Assembly (NCBI GenBank): GCA_050123335.1 | Contig: JASFHH010000003.1 | Span: forward strand, 1-64,000 | Reading direction: 5' to 3' | DNA: 64,000 nt | Source: JASFHF01 sp050123335 | GTDB lineage: Bacteria > Pseudomonadota > Gammaproteobacteria > UBA12402 | Shown here: in pieces, positions 27,433 through 35,696 of the stretch | Layout of the letters: every line of letters begins with the position of its first letter | Numbering within the stretch: the first letter of the stretch is position 1 | Notes under the pieces: model-generated | Seen by the model: the letters and a program-made list of their open reading frames with translations, nothing else | Databases searched by the model: none | What the model was told of the DNA's origin: nothing | Position numbers and translations under genes: made by a program

Positions 27433-28186
27433 TGTAAACAAACAACGTGGCTTTATTATGATCCAAGTGTTGTTGGGTTTAGCGGTGTTAATTGCGATCA
27501 TGACGGGTTGGGCTTATTACCAGAATCGTGTGCATAAACGAGCGGTTGCTAATCGCATGACTAACGAAATTAATTATATTTTAGAAGCAGCAACTTCATA
27601 TTACAGTGATCATAATAAGTGGCCTGAGAGAATGGCCGATTTAATTAACGCGGGATATATAGATCGGCAAACTAAAGGCAGTGATGAAATTTTAGATCCG
27701 TATGGACAAAAATATGTGTTAGACAATTCGCAGGGGGGCAAATTATATCTGCTTGCTTATATTCCAGAAGATGATGCGTATGTAGCGCGTAACGCCATGA
27801 CAGCGTTGCCATTTGCTAAATTTGATCCAGATGGAGCATCTGCTCCGCAAGGATATGATGTATTACAAGCGGCGGTAATGCCTTATGGGCATGGTGGAAT
27901 TGTAAAAAATGCTACGATAGTTCCTTCAGGCACAATTATTGACAAGCCGATTTGTCCCAAGGATGAAAAAGCAAAAATTTATACTAGTGTAGCTTCGGGC
28001 GTTGAAAAAGATGGGTCTTTTGTGGGAGGTTATCGTACTTATGCTGATAATTTAGAGGATGAACATAAATGGAAAGTGCATATGCAAGTATTAACCAATG
28101 GAGGTTGGGTGGATGCTGATAAAGATTCAGATGCTTATAAAATAGAGGTGTTTACAACATGTCAAAAAACAAATTCAGATTTTTGA
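27419..28186 (+). CDS. minor pilin-like protein lacking Glu5, possible tip subunit
   Basis: About 255 residues from the ATG at 27419, which has GGGAG seven bases upstream. The site is QRG^FIMIQVLLGLAVLIAI: Gly at -1 is present but position +5 is Gln rather than Glu. Loss of Glu5 is known for tip-type subunits such as GspK and PilX relatives. The protein is longer than the other pilins and has a separate C-terminal domain with cysteines (PICPKDEK near the middle, FTTCQ at the end), somewhat like the PilV adhesin position in R64. No shufflon is seen. Confidence 0.65.
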   Translation: MTKCNVNKQRGFIMIQVLLGLAVLIAIMTGWAYYQNRVHKRAVANRMTNEINYILEAATSYYSDHNKWPERMADLINAGYIDRQTKGSDEILDPYGQKYVLDNSQGGKLYLLAYIPEDDAYVARNAMTALPFAKFDPDGASAPQGYDVLQAAVMPYGHGGIVKNATIVPSGTIIDKPICPKDEKAKIYTSVASGVEKDGSFVGGYRTYADNLEDEHKWKVHMQVLTNGGWVDADKDSDAYKIEVFTTCQKTNSDF

Positions 28187-28572
28187 TGGCTAAAATTATT
28201 GTAATGTTATATTTGATTGCCAATATATTTGGTATTACTAATGTTTTTGCTGATGATGCTACTTCATATGGTAATATTTCAGTAAATACTCATATCAGGA
28301 GGGAGTTGGTAGCAATTTATAAGCATGTTGATTTAAGCACGACGCGTTCTATTCCTATGCCAAATTGTAGTTCTGGCGGAGTCCCAGAAATTCTTCCTAT
28401 AGTGTCAGATAATATTATAAATTATTATCAAGGTCCTTTTAAAGCTCAAGATGAAAGTTATGATCTTGCTGTTCAGAGTGTAGGTAAAGTTTGGCTCGTA
28501 TCGACTAAAATGCAAAATGGTATTCATTGGTATGCAAATTATGCGGTGTATTGTCGTTATACTCCTAAATAA
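28159..28572 (+). CDS. secreted protein, last gene of the pilus row
   Basis: 137 residues. A signal peptide ends near residue 31 (NIFGITNVFA). The mature part has two cysteines (MPNCSSGG, then AVYCRYTPK) likely to form a disulfide. It overlaps the preceding minor pilin by 28 bases and so is co-expressed with it, which suggests a pilus-associated or adhesin-like secreted subunit. No family is recognised. Confidence 0.6.
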   Translation: MSKNKFRFLMAKIIVMLYLIANIFGITNVFADDATSYGNISVNTHIRRELVAIYKHVDLSTTRSIPMPNCSSGGVPEILPIVSDNIINYYQGPFKAQDESYDLAVQSVGKVWLVSTKMQNGIHWYANYAVYCRYTPK

Positions 28573-28583
28573 TGTTGCGTGAT

Positions 28584-29240
28584 TTAACCTAATCCGAATA
28601 TTGTAAGAATTAATCTTTGTAGTAGTACAATCGGTACCCATAAAAGTAAACGTAAAATGCCGGTGACTAATAACAATAACAAAATAAAAAATCCATATGG
28701 TGCAATTCGATCATATTTATAAGCTAATTTTGGCGGCAAAATGGCTGCAACTACGCGGCTGCCGTCAAGCGGCGGAATAGGGATTAAATTTAAGATCATT
28801 AATACTAAATTGATCAGGATTCCTGCTCGACCCATTAATACGATTGGTAAGGCAAATTGTAGGCCGTGTCCCATTAGAATGCTACCTATTTTCGTAATTG
28901 CCGCCCAGATGAGTGCCATAATGATATTTGAAATTGGTCCAGCAAGAGCTACAAATGCCATATCTCTTCTGGGTTTCTTTAGATTATTTGGGTTCACCGG
29001 GACTGGTTTAGCCCAACCGAAGATGATAGGACTGAAAAGCAGTAAAATCAGTGGAATGAGAATCGTGCCAATCATATCAATATGCTTGAGCGGATTTAAA
29101 GTTAATCGACCAAGCATTAGTGCAGTTTTGTCACCTAGTTTTAATGCCATCCAGCCATGCGCTACTTCATGTACAGTAATAGCGAATAAAATAGGTGGAG
29201 CCCATACAATAATTTTTTGAATAATATTTAATTGCCACAT
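28584..29240 (-). CDS. site-2 protease-like (M50) membrane metalloprotease
   Basis: 218 residues with about five or six membrane segments. The zinc motif HEVAHGW is near residues 24-30 and the second metal motif NLIPIPPLDGS near 150-160. This short M50 form (YwhC/Rip-like, without PDZ) cleaves membrane proteins, but its substrate is unknown. It is convergent with the last pilus gene. Catalytic residues look intact. Confidence 0.85.
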   Translation of the reverse strand: MWQLNIIQKIIVWAPPILFAITVHEVAHGWMALKLGDKTALMLGRLTLNPLKHIDMIGTILIPLILLLFSPIIFGWAKPVPVNPNNLKKPRRDMAFVALAGPISNIIMALIWAAITKIGSILMGHGLQFALPIVLMGRAGILINLVLMILNLIPIPPLDGSRVVAAILPPKLAYKYDRIAPYGFFILLLLLVTGILRLLLWVPIVLLQRLILTIFGLG

Positions 29241-29290
29241 AATGATCGCATTATATATTATATGAGCGGGAGATAAAAGTGCAACTTGGA

Positions 29291-29412
29291 GGGGCCGGGT
29301 CTTTACTTATTACAAGTGCGATAGCTTTGTAATTAGTAAAGACCCGGTCCCATAAAAATTATGTAAAGCTCACGACCCGCTTGACTTCTGTCATACAACA
29401 AGTGAAGATGTG
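29291..29412. repeat. repeat family B, copy 2 with tail
   Basis: The hairpin at 29291-29351 (GGGGCCGGGTCTTTACTTAT... and its complement, with small differences) is followed by a tail, ATAAAAATTATGTAAAGCTC then ACGACCCG, and a less conserved part ending AGTGAAGATG. The copy at 39027-39151 is the reverse complement of this whole unit, tail included, so the mobile unit is about 120 bp. Confidence 0.75.
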
Positions 29413-29453
29413 AGATATTATACTGATAATATAACATTTATGGGGTGTAAATT

Positions 29454-29834
29454 ATGTACAAAAAGTTTATGTGGATATTGGTAATATTAGTTTTAATTCC
29501 ATTGACATCATCTGCGATTTGGCAAATTGCTGATCCAGCTCATGGAACTGGACGTCGTTATGAGCATGGTGTTGATTATCCGCAGCAATATGTTAATGGC
29601 GCTATTATTTCATTTAAATTACGCAAGGGTTTGCTTAAAGAGAATGTGTTTCGTATAGCTTGCAAATATCGTTGGAAAGTTAGATGGCTTGCGCCAAATA
29701 AATATTATGTAACACTTGCTACCAAGATAGTTGGACCAACTTTTCCGATTGTAATGAATGGACTGTTGTCACATTATCCGCTACGTGCAACTTATGATAT
29801 AAAATATAAGCGTATGAGGGTATATAAACGCTAA
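29454..29834 (+). CDS. second TcpQ-like secreted protein
   Basis: 126 residues with a signal peptide (about 1-21). The C-terminal 75 residues (GLLKENVFRIACKYRWKVRW ... LLSHYPLRATY) match by eye the pattern of the TcpQ-like domain of the gene at 19036: the same LxxNxxxxAxKYxWxxxW start and a YP near the end. It may be a second pilus- or secretin-associated protein left just outside the pilus operon. It overlaps lptM tail to tail by four bases. Confidence 0.5.
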   Translation: MYKKFMWILVILVLIPLTSSAIWQIADPAHGTGRRYEHGVDYPQQYVNGAIISFKLRKGLLKENVFRIACKYRWKVRWLAPNKYYVTLATKIVGPTFPIVMNGLLSHYPLRATYDIKYKRMRVYKR

Positions 29835-29998
29835 CTCTTGTTTGCAGCAACACCGCCGCCCAGATACCAGGAATTATGTGCTTGTTGCTGTGATTTTTTT
29901 GGTAAGTATAAAGGGCCGCTTTGTCCACAGCCATTTAGTACTAACAAGAATGCAAAAATACTTCCGATAAATATTATTTGTTTTATGCTCTTTTTCAT
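29831..29998 (-). CDS. lptM: LPS-assembly lipoprotein LptM (YifL)
   Basis: 55 residues. The signal peptide ends in LNGC (lipidation Cys at residue 24), followed by GQSGPLYLPKK, the short conserved CGxxGPLY motif that defines LptM/YifL. LptM helps mature the LptD/LptE translocon at the outer membrane, which fits the lptF and lptG genes at the start of the window. The Gln-rich tail is not conserved. The gene is very short and convergent with the TcpQ-like gene. Confidence 0.82.
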   Translation of the reverse strand: MKKSIKQIIFIGSIFAFLLVLNGCGQSGPLYLPKKSQQQAHNSWYLGGGVAANKS

Positions 29999-30028
29999 GC
30001 TGTAATTATCAAATTAATTTTATGTGGC

Positions 30029-30136
30029 TTATAAGGTTTTGGGTTGATTTTTTCTCCTCCCTGGTACGTCCATGTACCTCCCGCGTTTCCATCCATGGAC
30101 GCTAGTCGTCGAAAAATTCAACCCAAAACCTTATAA
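30029..30136. repeat. repeat family A, copy 2 (long hairpin)
   Basis: Left arm TTATAAGGTTTTGGGTTGA (from 30029) and right arm TCAACCCAAAACCTTATAA (to 30136) form a 26-bp stem with one mismatch. The core has CTCCTCCCTGG, a CCATGTAC element, CCTCCCGCG, CCATCCATGG and GCTAGTCGTCG. It lies between lptM and the esterase gene, upstream of both. Confidence 0.85.
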
Positions 30137-30189
30137 TAATACATGGTTGCAATATTCACGTAGTATAACCAAAAACAAAGGGTTTGTGT

Positions 30190-30864
30190 ATGAATAAAAA
30201 TGGCCTGCTAGAATGTGTTGAAGTTAAACCAAAAAAACCACCGGTTTTGACGGTGATTTGGCTGCATGGTTTAGGAGCTGATGGGCATGATTTTGCTGGT
30301 ATTGTTCCGCAATTAAATTTACCAGATAATTTACCAATAAAATTTATTTTTCCACATGCGCCGCTTAGGCCAATTACGATTAATAACGGTTATGTGATGC
30401 GTGGCTGGTATGACATTAAAGATTTGTCCAATCTTGCTAATGAAGACGAAGCTGGGATTCATGATTCAGCGGGAAAAATTGTTGCTTTAATTGAGCGCGA
30501 GCAACAATTAGGTATGCCAAGCGATAAGATTATTTTAGCTGGATTTTCACAAGGCGGAGCGATGGCATTGTACGTTGGTTTGCGCTATCCTGAAAAATTA
30601 GCAGGAATTATTGCTTTATCAGCATATTTACCATTACATAATTTGTTACCGACAGAAATATCAAAAGCTAATTGTGATCTTTCAATAATGATGGCACATG
30701 GTACAGGAGATCCGTTACTTCCAATTAGTTTTGCAACAGCATCGCGAGATTTTTTAATTAAGCATGGTTATCAGGTTGAGTGGCACGATTATCCAATGCA
30801 GCATACGGTGTGCGCGCAGGAAATTAATGATATTAGTCAATGGCTACAGAAAAATTTTTATTAA
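30190..30864 (+). CDS. phospholipase/carboxylesterase family alpha/beta hydrolase
   Basis: 224 residues from the ATG at 30190 (AAGGG eight bases upstream; an in-frame GTG at 30184 is less likely). WLHGLGADGHDF near residue 20, the nucleophile GFSQGGAMAL near 116, the Asp in GTGDPLLP near 170 and the His in MQHTVCAQE near 203 complete the catalytic triad. It is related to bacterial carboxylesterase EstB and eukaryotic acyl-protein thioesterases. The natural ester substrate is unknown. It ends four bases inside the convergent guaC. Confidence 0.9.
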   Translation: MNKNGLLECVEVKPKKPPVLTVIWLHGLGADGHDFAGIVPQLNLPDNLPIKFIFPHAPLRPITINNGYVMRGWYDIKDLSNLANEDEAGIHDSAGKIVALIEREQQLGMPSDKIILAGFSQGGAMALYVGLRYPEKLAGIIALSAYLPLHNLLPTEISKANCDLSIMMAHGTGDPLLPISFATASRDFLIKHGYQVEWHDYPMQHTVCAQEINDISQWLQKNFY

Positions 30865-31907
30865 CAAATATCAGTTATTTCATGTGCCGTATAAATTTCA
30901 TTTATTTGTTGGGTTACACGAATAAATGTAGTGCGTTTGGATAATTCTTTTAATTTTTCTGCGCCAACATAAGTGCAGGTGGAGCGCAAACCGCCGAGAA
31001 TATCTTGTAAGGTTTGTTCTACTGGTCCGCGGTATGGCACATCAACAGATTTGCCTTCACTGGCACGGTATTGAGCAACTTCGCCGTAGTATTGCATCAT
31101 TGCTTCTTTGGAGCTCATGCCGTAAAAACGTTTGAATTTTTTGCCGTCTTTTTCAAAGATTTCGCCAGAACATTCATCATGTCCGGCAAACATGCCACCT
31201 AACATCACAAAATCAGCTCCTGCGGCAAATGCTTTGGCAATATCACCAGGATTAGTGCAGCCGCCGTCAGCGCAGATATGGCCTTTTAAACCATGTGCAG
31301 CGTCGGCGCATTCAATAATGGCTGATAGCTGTGGGTAACCTACACCAGTTTTTTTGCGGGTAGTGCAGACTGATCCTGGGCCAATGCCGATTTTAACGAT
31401 ATCAGCTCCGGATAAAGTTAGTTCTTCAGCCATTTCACCAGTCACTACATTACCAGCCATGATAATTTTATCAGGAAAAGCAAGCCGTGTTTTTTTAACA
31501 AAATCAATAAAATGCTGTGAATAGCCATTAGCAATATCTAAACAAATAAAAGGGCAGTCTACAGCGGACATAATTTCTTTAAGATGCTTTAGATCGTGAT
31601 CTCTGGTGCCTGAGCTGGCAAAACAATATGATAATGTAGATTTATCGATTGCTTTCCAGTCTTCTTTTGTAGAAAACTTATCCAAAGCGGTTAGCACTTT
31701 AGATTTGGATAGTACTTTTGCCATGGCAAAGGTACCAGTATGATCCATATTGGCAGCAATAATGGGAATGCCTTGCCAGGTTAGTTTTGAATGACGAAAT
31801 GTATATTTTCTCTCCAAATCTACTTCGGCACGTGAGCGTAAAGTGCTTCTTTTTGGTCGAATTAAAACGTCTTTGAAATCTAATTTAATGTCTGCATCGA
31901 TTCGCAT
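30861..31907 (-). CDS. guaC: GMP reductase
   Basis: 348 residues, matching the usual GuaC length. It converts GMP to IMP with NADPH, in purine salvage. The active-site loop GIGPGSVCTTRKKTGVGYPQ (Cys near residue 186) and the later FYGMSSKEAM are typical of GuaC. There are no CBS domains, which separates it from IMP dehydrogenase. It is a single gene with weak promoter-like AT-rich sequence upstream. Confidence 0.95.
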   Translation of the reverse strand: MRIDADIKLDFKDVLIRPKRSTLRSRAEVDLERKYTFRHSKLTWQGIPIIAANMDHTGTFAMAKVLSKSKVLTALDKFSTKEDWKAIDKSTLSYCFASSGTRDHDLKHLKEIMSAVDCPFICLDIANGYSQHFIDFVKKTRLAFPDKIIMAGNVVTGEMAEELTLSGADIVKIGIGPGSVCTTRKKTGVGYPQLSAIIECADAAHGLKGHICADGGCTNPGDIAKAFAAGADFVMLGGMFAGHDECSGEIFEKDGKKFKRFYGMSSKEAMMQYYGEVAQYRASEGKSVDVPYRGPVEQTLQDILGGLRSTCTYVGAEKLKELSKRTTFIRVTQQINEIYTAHEITDIC

Positions 31908-32013
31908 GATTATTGTCCTTTAAATAATTAATTTTATCATAGTAAAAATAATTGTTTAAGCTTCTTGCGATAAAGAGTATTATTTTTACCGAAAAAAGTA
32001 TCAGGAGAAAATT

Positions 32014-32214
32014 ATGTTTAGCAAAAAAGTAAATAACTGTATATATATTGGCAAATACCCAGTTGAAGATAAGGTTATCATTAGTGTTGGTTGTGTTTAT
32101 GGTAGAGAATTTATAGGCAAGGTACAAATTGCTATAAAACTAGATAACAATGTTTGTACAAAGTTGATGTCAGAAATCAAAAAGATAGCGTGTCAAAATA
32201 AAAAAAATCTATAA
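32014..32214 (+). CDS. small hypothetical protein, possibly the 5' part of a frameshifted gene
   Basis: 66 codons with a good AGGAG site before the ATG. The product begins MFSKKVNNCIYIGKYPVED and is soluble. It ends in an A-rich tract (A8 at 32200-32207) right where the next frame opens and stays open to 32567. A one-base slip there would give a single protein of about 185 residues with a Lys-rich C-terminus. Unknown family. Confidence 0.45.
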   Translation: MFSKKVNNCIYIGKYPVEDKVIISVGCVYGREFIGKVQIAIKLDNNVCTKLMSEIKKIACQNKKNL

Positions 32215-32567
32215 AAAAGTCTACAATAGAAAAAGAAGATTATTTAGTCAATGATTCGGAAAAATTTCAGCAGATAATAAAAAAATTAAATATAAAAAAT
32301 AAACGAATATGCGACATGATGACGTATATTAACTGCAATTTTGACAAAAAGAATAAATTAAATATATGTAATTGGGATGGCATACATTGTACTTTTGGCA
32401 AACCACTGTTAGATTGTCCAAAGAAAAAAAAGAAGAAAAAACTTGGAAAAAGCATGAAAAAATCCAAGGATAAACATAAAAAACTCGTAAAAAAACTGAA
32501 GAGTAAATCTAAAAAATCGAAAACCCCGTCTTCGAAAATTACATTGCATATAGGCACAAGAATATAA
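32202..32567 (+). pseudogene. continuation frame with Lys-rich C-terminus, no own ribosome-binding site
   Basis: This frame is open from 32202 and its first ATG is at 32316, without a ribosome-binding site. From that ATG it encodes 83 residues with the cysteine-containing segment NICNWDGIHCTFGKPLLDC and then a very basic run of lysines and serines. The lack of start signals and the abutting upstream frame suggest it is the 3' part of a gene split by a frameshift in a poly-A tract, or one that needs slippage. It could also be a small independent basic protein. Confidence 0.35.
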
Positions 32568-32600
32568 AATTTACAGCCTTATGCTAAAACAGTTTTATCC

Positions 32601-33893
32601 TTAGTATTTTTGATAAGTATTTTTTGTGCGGGCTTTACAAATAACAGTATAAAAAAATCCATCCATATTATCTTGTCCTGGTAGGATTTGTTTGCCGTAC
32701 TTAGTAGGCGCGCCCCATGAAGTATCGATTTTATTGATTTGAGCATTGGGAGTTTTAGCAAGGAAGTTGCTGATTACCTGGTCGTTTTCTTCCGGTAAAA
32801 TCGAACAGGTTACATAAACTAATAGTCCATTGGGTTTTAAAGTTGGCCAAATAGTTTGTAATATTTCTAATTGTTTGTGCGCGAGTTTCACTATGTCTTT
32901 TTCTTGTTTTAATAATTTAATATCCGGATGACGGCGAATTACTCCAGTTGCAGAGCATGGAGCGTCAAGTAGAATACGGTCAAATGATTGTTGATCCCAC
33001 CAGCTTTTTATTTGTGAGACATCTGCATGTAGAAGTTTAACTTTATTTTTTTGTGTGCGCATACGTTTTAAATTTTCTGTGATCATTTGCAAACGTTTTT
33101 TGTCATGATCAATGGCAATTAATTCTTTAATATTAGGTTCGGTTTCTAAAATATGCATGGTTTTGCTGCCGGGAGCGGCACATGCGTCTAAAATACGTTG
33201 GTTTGGTTTTAAATCTAATAATTTTGCGGAGAATTGCGCGCCGCAATCTTGTACCGAAACTTCGCCTATAGCAAAGCCTGGTAGTTGTGATACAGGGCAT
33301 GGTTCTTCCAAAGTAATGCATGATGCACAAACAGGATTTACGATAGCTTTTACTTGATGCAAATAATTTTTCGCAGAGATTTTTCGTAAATTTATTCGCA
33401 AACTCATTGGCGGGTGTTCATTGTTGGCAGCTAAAATTTTTTCCAAATCATTTGGATATGTCGATTTTATTTTTTCAATTAGCCATTGCGGATGGGCAAA
33501 TTTAGCAATCGTGTTTTCATTAACAGCGCTAAGTACTGCGTCTTGTTGGCGCAAAAAATTACGTAAAACAGCATTAATTAAATTACATGCCCATGGTTTT
33601 TTTAGTTTGCGTGCGTTATCTACATTTTCATTAATAGCTGCATGCGTAGGTGTGCGCATATAAATAATTTCATATAATCCAGTTAAAATTAATACATAAA
33701 TATCTAAGTCTTTAGATTTGAGTGGCTTGGTTAATAATTTTTTGGCAATGAAATCTAGTTGTAAATACCAGCGTGATATTCCATAACATAATTCCTGGAC
33801 AAAACTTTCTGTATTCGTGAGTGTTTTAGCAAAAGATATTTTGTCACGTAAAAATTTTATAATAATTTTGTTAGCGGTTAATCTAGGATTCAT
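32601..33893 (-). CDS. rsmB: 16S rRNA (cytosine-967-C5)-methyltransferase RsmB
   Basis: 430 residues. An N-terminal NusB-like RNA-binding domain (about 1-140, with YCGISRW-like and AAINENVDNAR segments) precedes a Rossmann methyltransferase: SAM motif DACAAPGSKT near 238, DAPCSATGVIRRHPDIK near 307 and the catalytic-Cys motif YVTCSILPEEN near 365. Full-length. It forms a cluster with fmt and def (minus strand), the classical def-fmt-rsmB order, although a family A hairpin separates rsmB from fmt. Confidence 0.95.
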   Translation of the reverse strand: MNPRLTANKIIIKFLRDKISFAKTLTNTESFVQELCYGISRWYLQLDFIAKKLLTKPLKSKDLDIYVLILTGLYEIIYMRTPTHAAINENVDNARKLKKPWACNLINAVLRNFLRQQDAVLSAVNENTIAKFAHPQWLIEKIKSTYPNDLEKILAANNEHPPMSLRINLRKISAKNYLHQVKAIVNPVCASCITLEEPCPVSQLPGFAIGEVSVQDCGAQFSAKLLDLKPNQRILDACAAPGSKTMHILETEPNIKELIAIDHDKKRLQMITENLKRMRTQKNKVKLLHADVSQIKSWWDQQSFDRILLDAPCSATGVIRRHPDIKLLKQEKDIVKLAHKQLEILQTIWPTLKPNGLLVYVTCSILPEENDQVISNFLAKTPNAQINKIDTSWGAPTKYGKQILPGQDNMDGFFYTVICKARTKNTYQKY

Positions 33894-33916
33894 AATTTAA
33901 TTTTGCTTAGGTAATC

Positions 33917-34020
33917 ATGATATTCTAGGTTGCTTTTTTTTCCTCCCTGGTACATCCATGTACCTCCCGCGCTTCCATCCATGGGCGCTAGTCGTCAAAA
34001 AAAGCAACCTAAAATATCAT
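33917..34020. repeat. repeat family A, copy 3 (long hairpin)
   Basis: Left arm ATGATATTCTAGGTTGC (from 33917) and right arm GCAACCTAAAATATCAT (to 34020) pair with one mismatch, continued by T- and A-runs. The core matches copies 2 and 4 (TCCTCCCTGG, CCTCCCGCG, CCATCCATGG, GCTAGTCGTC). It lies between fmt and rsmB on the path of their transcript. Confidence 0.85.
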
Positions 34021-34961
34021 TAATTAAACTTCTTATGTTTTTCAAAAAAATCTAATTTGCTATTTAATATTTCAGCAATGGTTAATGCTTTCTTGCCGGG
34101 AAATTGCATTTTTAAAATGCGCAACATGCCATCGCCGGTTGCTACATCAATTCCTTTTTTATCTAATTTAACAATTTCACCTGGTTTTTTATCGCATGTT
34201 TCAGTTAATGGCGATGCTTGCCAAATACGAATAATTTGGTCGCCAATTTGTGTATAAGAAATTGGCCATGGATTGAAAGCGCGAATTTCGCGATCTAATG
34301 TTATCGCAGATTTATGCCAATCAATTTTGGCCTCTTCTTTAGTGATTTTTTTTGCGTAGCATGCTTTCTTTTCATTTTGTTTGGTTGGAGTAATTTCGTG
34401 TATTTTATCCAAAACATTTAATAAGGCGTCAATGCCAAGTAACGCCAGTTCTTCTAGTAAACTTTTGGTGGTATCAGTTGGTTTAATTAAAAACTCTTTT
34501 TGCAAAAAAACCGGTCCAGTATCTAAGCCTTCATCCATTTGCATAATACTAACCCCGGTAATTTCATCACCAGCTAAAATTGCCCGTTGAATAGGAGATG
34601 CTCCACGCCATCTTGGCAATAAAGAAGGGTGAACATTAACACAACCGTAGTGGGGCAAAGATAAAATTTCTTTTGGAATCAACAAACCACAAGCGACATC
34701 AATAATAATATCAGCATGCAAATCTTTAATAGTTTTTTGTGCGGCAGCATCGCGTAAGGTTTTTGGTTGATAAATTGGAATTTTGTGAATTAAACTTAGT
34801 TGTTTAACTGGATTAATTTGTAGTTTGCGTCCACGACCAGCAGGTTTGTCTGGTTGAGTTATTACCGCACAGATGTCATATTTTGCGTTTAATAAACTTT
34901 GCAAAAATTTGGCGGCAAATTCTGGAGTGCCAGCAAAAATTATTTTTAAAGAATCAGGCAT
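34020..34961 (-). CDS. fmt: methionyl-tRNA formyltransferase
   Basis: 313 residues. FAGTPEFAAKFLQSLL at the N-terminus, the catalytic signature SLLPRWRGASPIQRAIL near 110 and the C-terminal tRNA-binding domain (RIWQASPL onward) are all present. It formylates initiator Met-tRNA using 10-formyl-THF. It is 11 bases downstream of def on the same strand, so def-fmt is an operon. Confidence 0.96.
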   Translation of the reverse strand: MPDSLKIIFAGTPEFAAKFLQSLLNAKYDICAVITQPDKPAGRGRKLQINPVKQLSLIHKIPIYQPKTLRDAAAQKTIKDLHADIIIDVACGLLIPKEILSLPHYGCVNVHPSLLPRWRGASPIQRAILAGDEITGVSIMQMDEGLDTGPVFLQKEFLIKPTDTTKSLLEELALLGIDALLNVLDKIHEITPTKQNEKKACYAKKITKEEAKIDWHKSAITLDREIRAFNPWPISYTQIGDQIIRIWQASPLTETCDKKPGEIVKLDKKGIDVATGDGMLRILKMQFPGKKALTIAEILNSKLDFFEKHKKFN

Positions 34962-34972
34962 ATTTTTCTCAG

Positions 34973-35476
34973 TTACAAGTTTGCTTTCTGCAATTTTTTT
35001 AATTTACTTTTAATTAATTGTTTTTTTACCGACGATAGGCGATCAATAAATAATTTTCCATCTAAATGATCAAGTTCGTGCTGAATAGCTGCAGATAATA
35101 GGCCATCTGCTTGTAACGTAAATTTTTTGCCATCGCGGTCTAATGCTTCTACTGCAATAATATTAGCTCGTTTTACTTTTGCGTAAACCCCAGGAACTGA
35201 TAAACATCCTTCCGGACATTGTTGTTCATCAGTTTTTTCGATAATTACTGGGTTAATGAACGCCCGCGGTTTTTGTTTGTTGTCTTGAATGTCTACTACA
35301 AAGATTCGTAAATCAATGCCAATTTGAGTTGCTGCTAAACCGATGCCATTGTCTTCGTACATGGTTTCAAACATGTCATCGACCAAACGCTTAATATCCG
35401 CATCAACTTTATCAACAGATTCAGCTATATTGCGTAATTTTGGGTTTGGGTAGTGTAAAATTTTGCGTAATGTCAT
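34973..35476 (-). CDS. def: peptide deformylase
   Basis: 167 residues. All three metal/active-site motifs are present: GIGLAATQIG near 43, EGCLSVPG near 88 (metal Cys) and QHELDHLDGKLF near 130 (HExxH). It removes the formyl group from nascent proteins. First gene of the def-fmt-rsmB cluster, with a family A hairpin upstream. Confidence 0.96.
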   Translation of the reverse strand: MTLRKILHYPNPKLRNIAESVDKVDADIKRLVDDMFETMYEDNGIGLAATQIGIDLRIFVVDIQDNKQKPRAFINPVIIEKTDEQQCPEGCLSVPGVYAKVKRANIIAVEALDRDGKKFTLQADGLLSAAIQHELDHLDGKLFIDRLSSVKKQLIKSKLKKLQKANL

Positions 35477-35555
35477 AAATTATAATTATAGCGGAAAGAG
35501 TATATTTTTACATACATTTTTATGCTTTATTCTGTTACACTGAATGTTAAGTTTT

Positions 35556-35660
35556 TAAGAGATTTTGGGTTGTTTTTTTCTCCTCCCTGGTACATCCATG
35601 TACCTCCCGCGTCTTCATCCATGGACGCTAGTCGTCGAAAAAACAACCCAAAATCTCTTA
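35556..35660. repeat. repeat family A, copy 4 (long hairpin)
   Basis: Left arm TAAGAGATTTTGGGTTGTTT (from 35556) and right arm ending AACCCAAAATCTCTTA (35660) form a perfect stem of about 24 bp. The core is nearly identical to copies 2 and 3. It sits between the divergent def and the secreted-protein gene at 35697, so it is upstream of both rather than a simple terminator. Confidence 0.85.
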
Positions 35661-35696
35661 AAATCGTCTAAATAAAAAACATTTATAGAGGTAAAA

